7,312 bases of DNA from Anammoximicrobium sp032229885. Lineage in GTDB: Bacteria; Planctomycetota; Planctomycetia; Pirellulales; Pirellulaceae. Location of the stretch: positions 1 to 7,312 of the forward strand of contig JAVYAJ010000114.1 in assembly GCA_032229885.1 (NCBI GenBank). The letters run 5' to 3'. Made by a program: the position numbers and the translations under genes. Of this stretch, positions 6,906-7,312 are shown piece by piece. Positions within the stretch are counted from its first letter, which is position 1; every line of letters starts with the position of its first letter. The notes under the pieces are model-generated. The model did not search any database and was not told the DNA's origin. It saw nothing but the letters and a program-made list of their open reading frames with translations.

Positions 6906-6925
6906 CGCAAACCCCGGGTTTCGCG
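6906..6925. promoter_or_regulatory. Candidate operator dyad upstream of the reductase operon
   Basis: The core aaaccc-c-gggttt (6909-6921) is a perfect 6+6 dyad around one central base. It is extended by cgc on the left (6906-6908) and gcg on the right (6923-6925), with one extra base at 6922. It lies about 45-64 bp upstream of the first gene, where a repressor site would be expected. LacI-family regulators often bind AAAC/GTTT-type half-sites, but this has an odd-length centre and no regulator gene is visible in the window. No convincing sigma-70 -10/-35 pair can be pointed to. Confidence 0.3.
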
Positions 6926-7044
6926 TTCCCCGGATTGGCCGTCGTCCCCGCGCACGCCCAACCGCCCGTCTCTATCCCGTGCGGTTTCATCCGGCAGCGT
7001 AGCCGAACGACGGCGAGCTCGCGGGCCGCGTGACCGGCGGTCCG

Positions 7045-7125
7045 TCACTCGTCCGCGGCAAAGCACACGATTCCGCCATCCTGAAGGCTGACGACGATCC
7101 GACCGTCGCGAGTCGCTCGGTTGGT
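7045..7125 (-). pseudogene. Possible C-terminal remnant of a PQQ/WD-like beta-propeller protein
   Basis: On the - strand, the last residues before a TGA at 7047-7045 read DGRIVVSLQDGGIVCFAADE. This is the strand-turn-strand pattern (GRIVVSLQDGGIVCF) typical of the closing blade of PQQ- or WD-type propellers. Further upstream in this frame (to a TTG at 7278, blocked by TAA at 7281-7279) the translation no longer looks like a propeller, and there is no natural start. The fragment may therefore be the tail of a gene cut by insertion, deletion or frameshift near 7125. A hairpin at 7030-7048 surrounds the stop. With only about 20 convincing residues, chance is a real alternative. Confidence 0.25.
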
Positions 7126-7162
7126 TCGACGCGTCAAGGTTCGGCGAGGATCGAACGGAGCT

Positions 7163-7312
7163 TTGCCGCCTGGCTGCTCGGCATGGCTTGCAGCAGCGGA
7201 CGCAAGGTGTAGTTCGTCGCTGTTCAGAAAAGCGAAGAAGGCGAACCGCGAACTGACGCGGCTGAAGAAGGGCCGCAATTATCAGGAACGGCTGCAACAA
7301 GGCTACGAACAG
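7163..7312 (+). CDS. Possible N-terminal part of an unidentified basic coiled-coil protein, running off the window
   Basis: Frame 2 on the + strand is open from 7085 to the window edge. The stretch from 7220 onward (KAKKANRELTRLKKGRN, then YQERLQQGYEQ) has the heptad-like, Lys/Arg/Glu/Gln-rich look of a real helical protein, unlike the opposite strand or other frames here. There is no ATG; candidate starts are TTG at 7163 or 7121, or CTG at 7220, none with a clear ribosome site. Such basic helical openings occur in some transposases and DNA-binding proteins, but no family motif is visible. The residues before 7220 are unconvincing, so the coding part may begin later or be the continuation of a broken frame. 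Confidence 0.3.
   Translation, partial: MPPGCSAWLAAADARCSSSLFRKAKKANRELTRLKKGRNYQERLQQGYEQ

Larger units (their letters stand above)
6862..7312. other. Leader and right-edge region without a confident gene
   Basis: This stretch of about 450 bases has no complete gene I can support. From 6862 to about 7028 it is GC-rich leader with the two dyads listed separately, probably containing the promoter of the leftward operon. From 7030 to 7048 a hairpin (gtgac/gtcac, with an inner gg/cc step and a cggt loop) overlaps the stop of a propeller-like peptide fragment on the - strand. From about 7220 to the edge, + strand frame 2 reads like a basic coiled-coil protein. Open frames covering the whole region on either strand give Arg/Ser-rich shadow translations. 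Confidence 0.5.

Noticed and set aside
6862..6990. N-terminal extension of the aldo/keto reductase to 6990
   Set aside because: The 43 extra residues do not resemble the family, whose members begin a few residues before the RRLG strand; the region also contains the dyads.
6818..7300. A 160-codon - strand open frame through the leader
   Set aside because: It is an Arg/Ser-rich translation with no structure, and it overlaps the start of the reductase gene in another frame.
1..7312. Defence system, CRISPR array, tRNA, riboswitch or complete insertion sequence
   Set aside because: I looked for spaced direct repeats, cloverleaf sequences, transposase motifs and paired terminal inverted repeats and saw none that hold up; only the fragmentary right edge hints at a possible mobile element.

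Overview
The window is high-GC, gene-dense bacterial chromosome with no rRNA, tRNA, CRISPR array or complete mobile element that I can see. The gene content is a secreted carbohydrate-binding-like protein, a large exported discoidin plus glycosidase-like protein, an exported SMP-30-type propeller, an aldo/keto reductase and a RarD permease. This fits a polysaccharide-degrading Gram-negative such as a planctomycete (Pirellulales-like). That placement is an inference from content and style; no marker gene is present to prove it.

Layout, left to right. (1) Positions 3-794, + strand: the 3' part of a gene whose product ends in a CBM9/DOMON-like beta-sandwich and a helical tail. (2) Positions 795-942: a short convergent spacer with a perfect 7-bp GC hairpin. 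(3) Positions 943-1851, - strand: a RarD-type EamA-family permease of about ten membrane segments. (4) Positions 1998-4823, - strand: a 941-residue exported protein with a discoidin-like N-terminus, a charged helix, a second beta-sandwich, a barrel-like hydrolase region and a C-terminal beta domain. I cannot assign it to a named family. (5) Positions 4820-5893, - strand: an exported SMP-30/gluconolactonase-like protein with a perfect Shine-Dalgarno. Its stop overlaps the start of the 941-residue gene as ATGA. (6) Positions 5938-6861, - strand: an aldo/keto reductase with the full catalytic tetrad. (7) Positions 6862-7312: a leader with two dyad symmetries, then about 260 bases holding fragmentary coding signals, possibly a broken gene next to the start of another.

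The aldo/keto reductase, SMP-30-like and 941-residue genes form a tight operon read right to left (gaps of 44 bp and then a 4-bp overlap). The permease lies 146 bp further on and may be co-transcribed. A working hypothesis is a small sugar-processing locus: an exported hydrolase-like protein and an exported lactonase-like propeller, a cytosolic sugar or aldehyde oxidoreductase, and a transporter. The predicted different compartments of the reductase and the propeller argue against a simple dehydrogenase-then-lactonase pathway. I found no clearly novel defence or mobile system. The most interesting item is the unassigned 941-residue multidomain protein and its translational coupling to the SMP-30-like gene.
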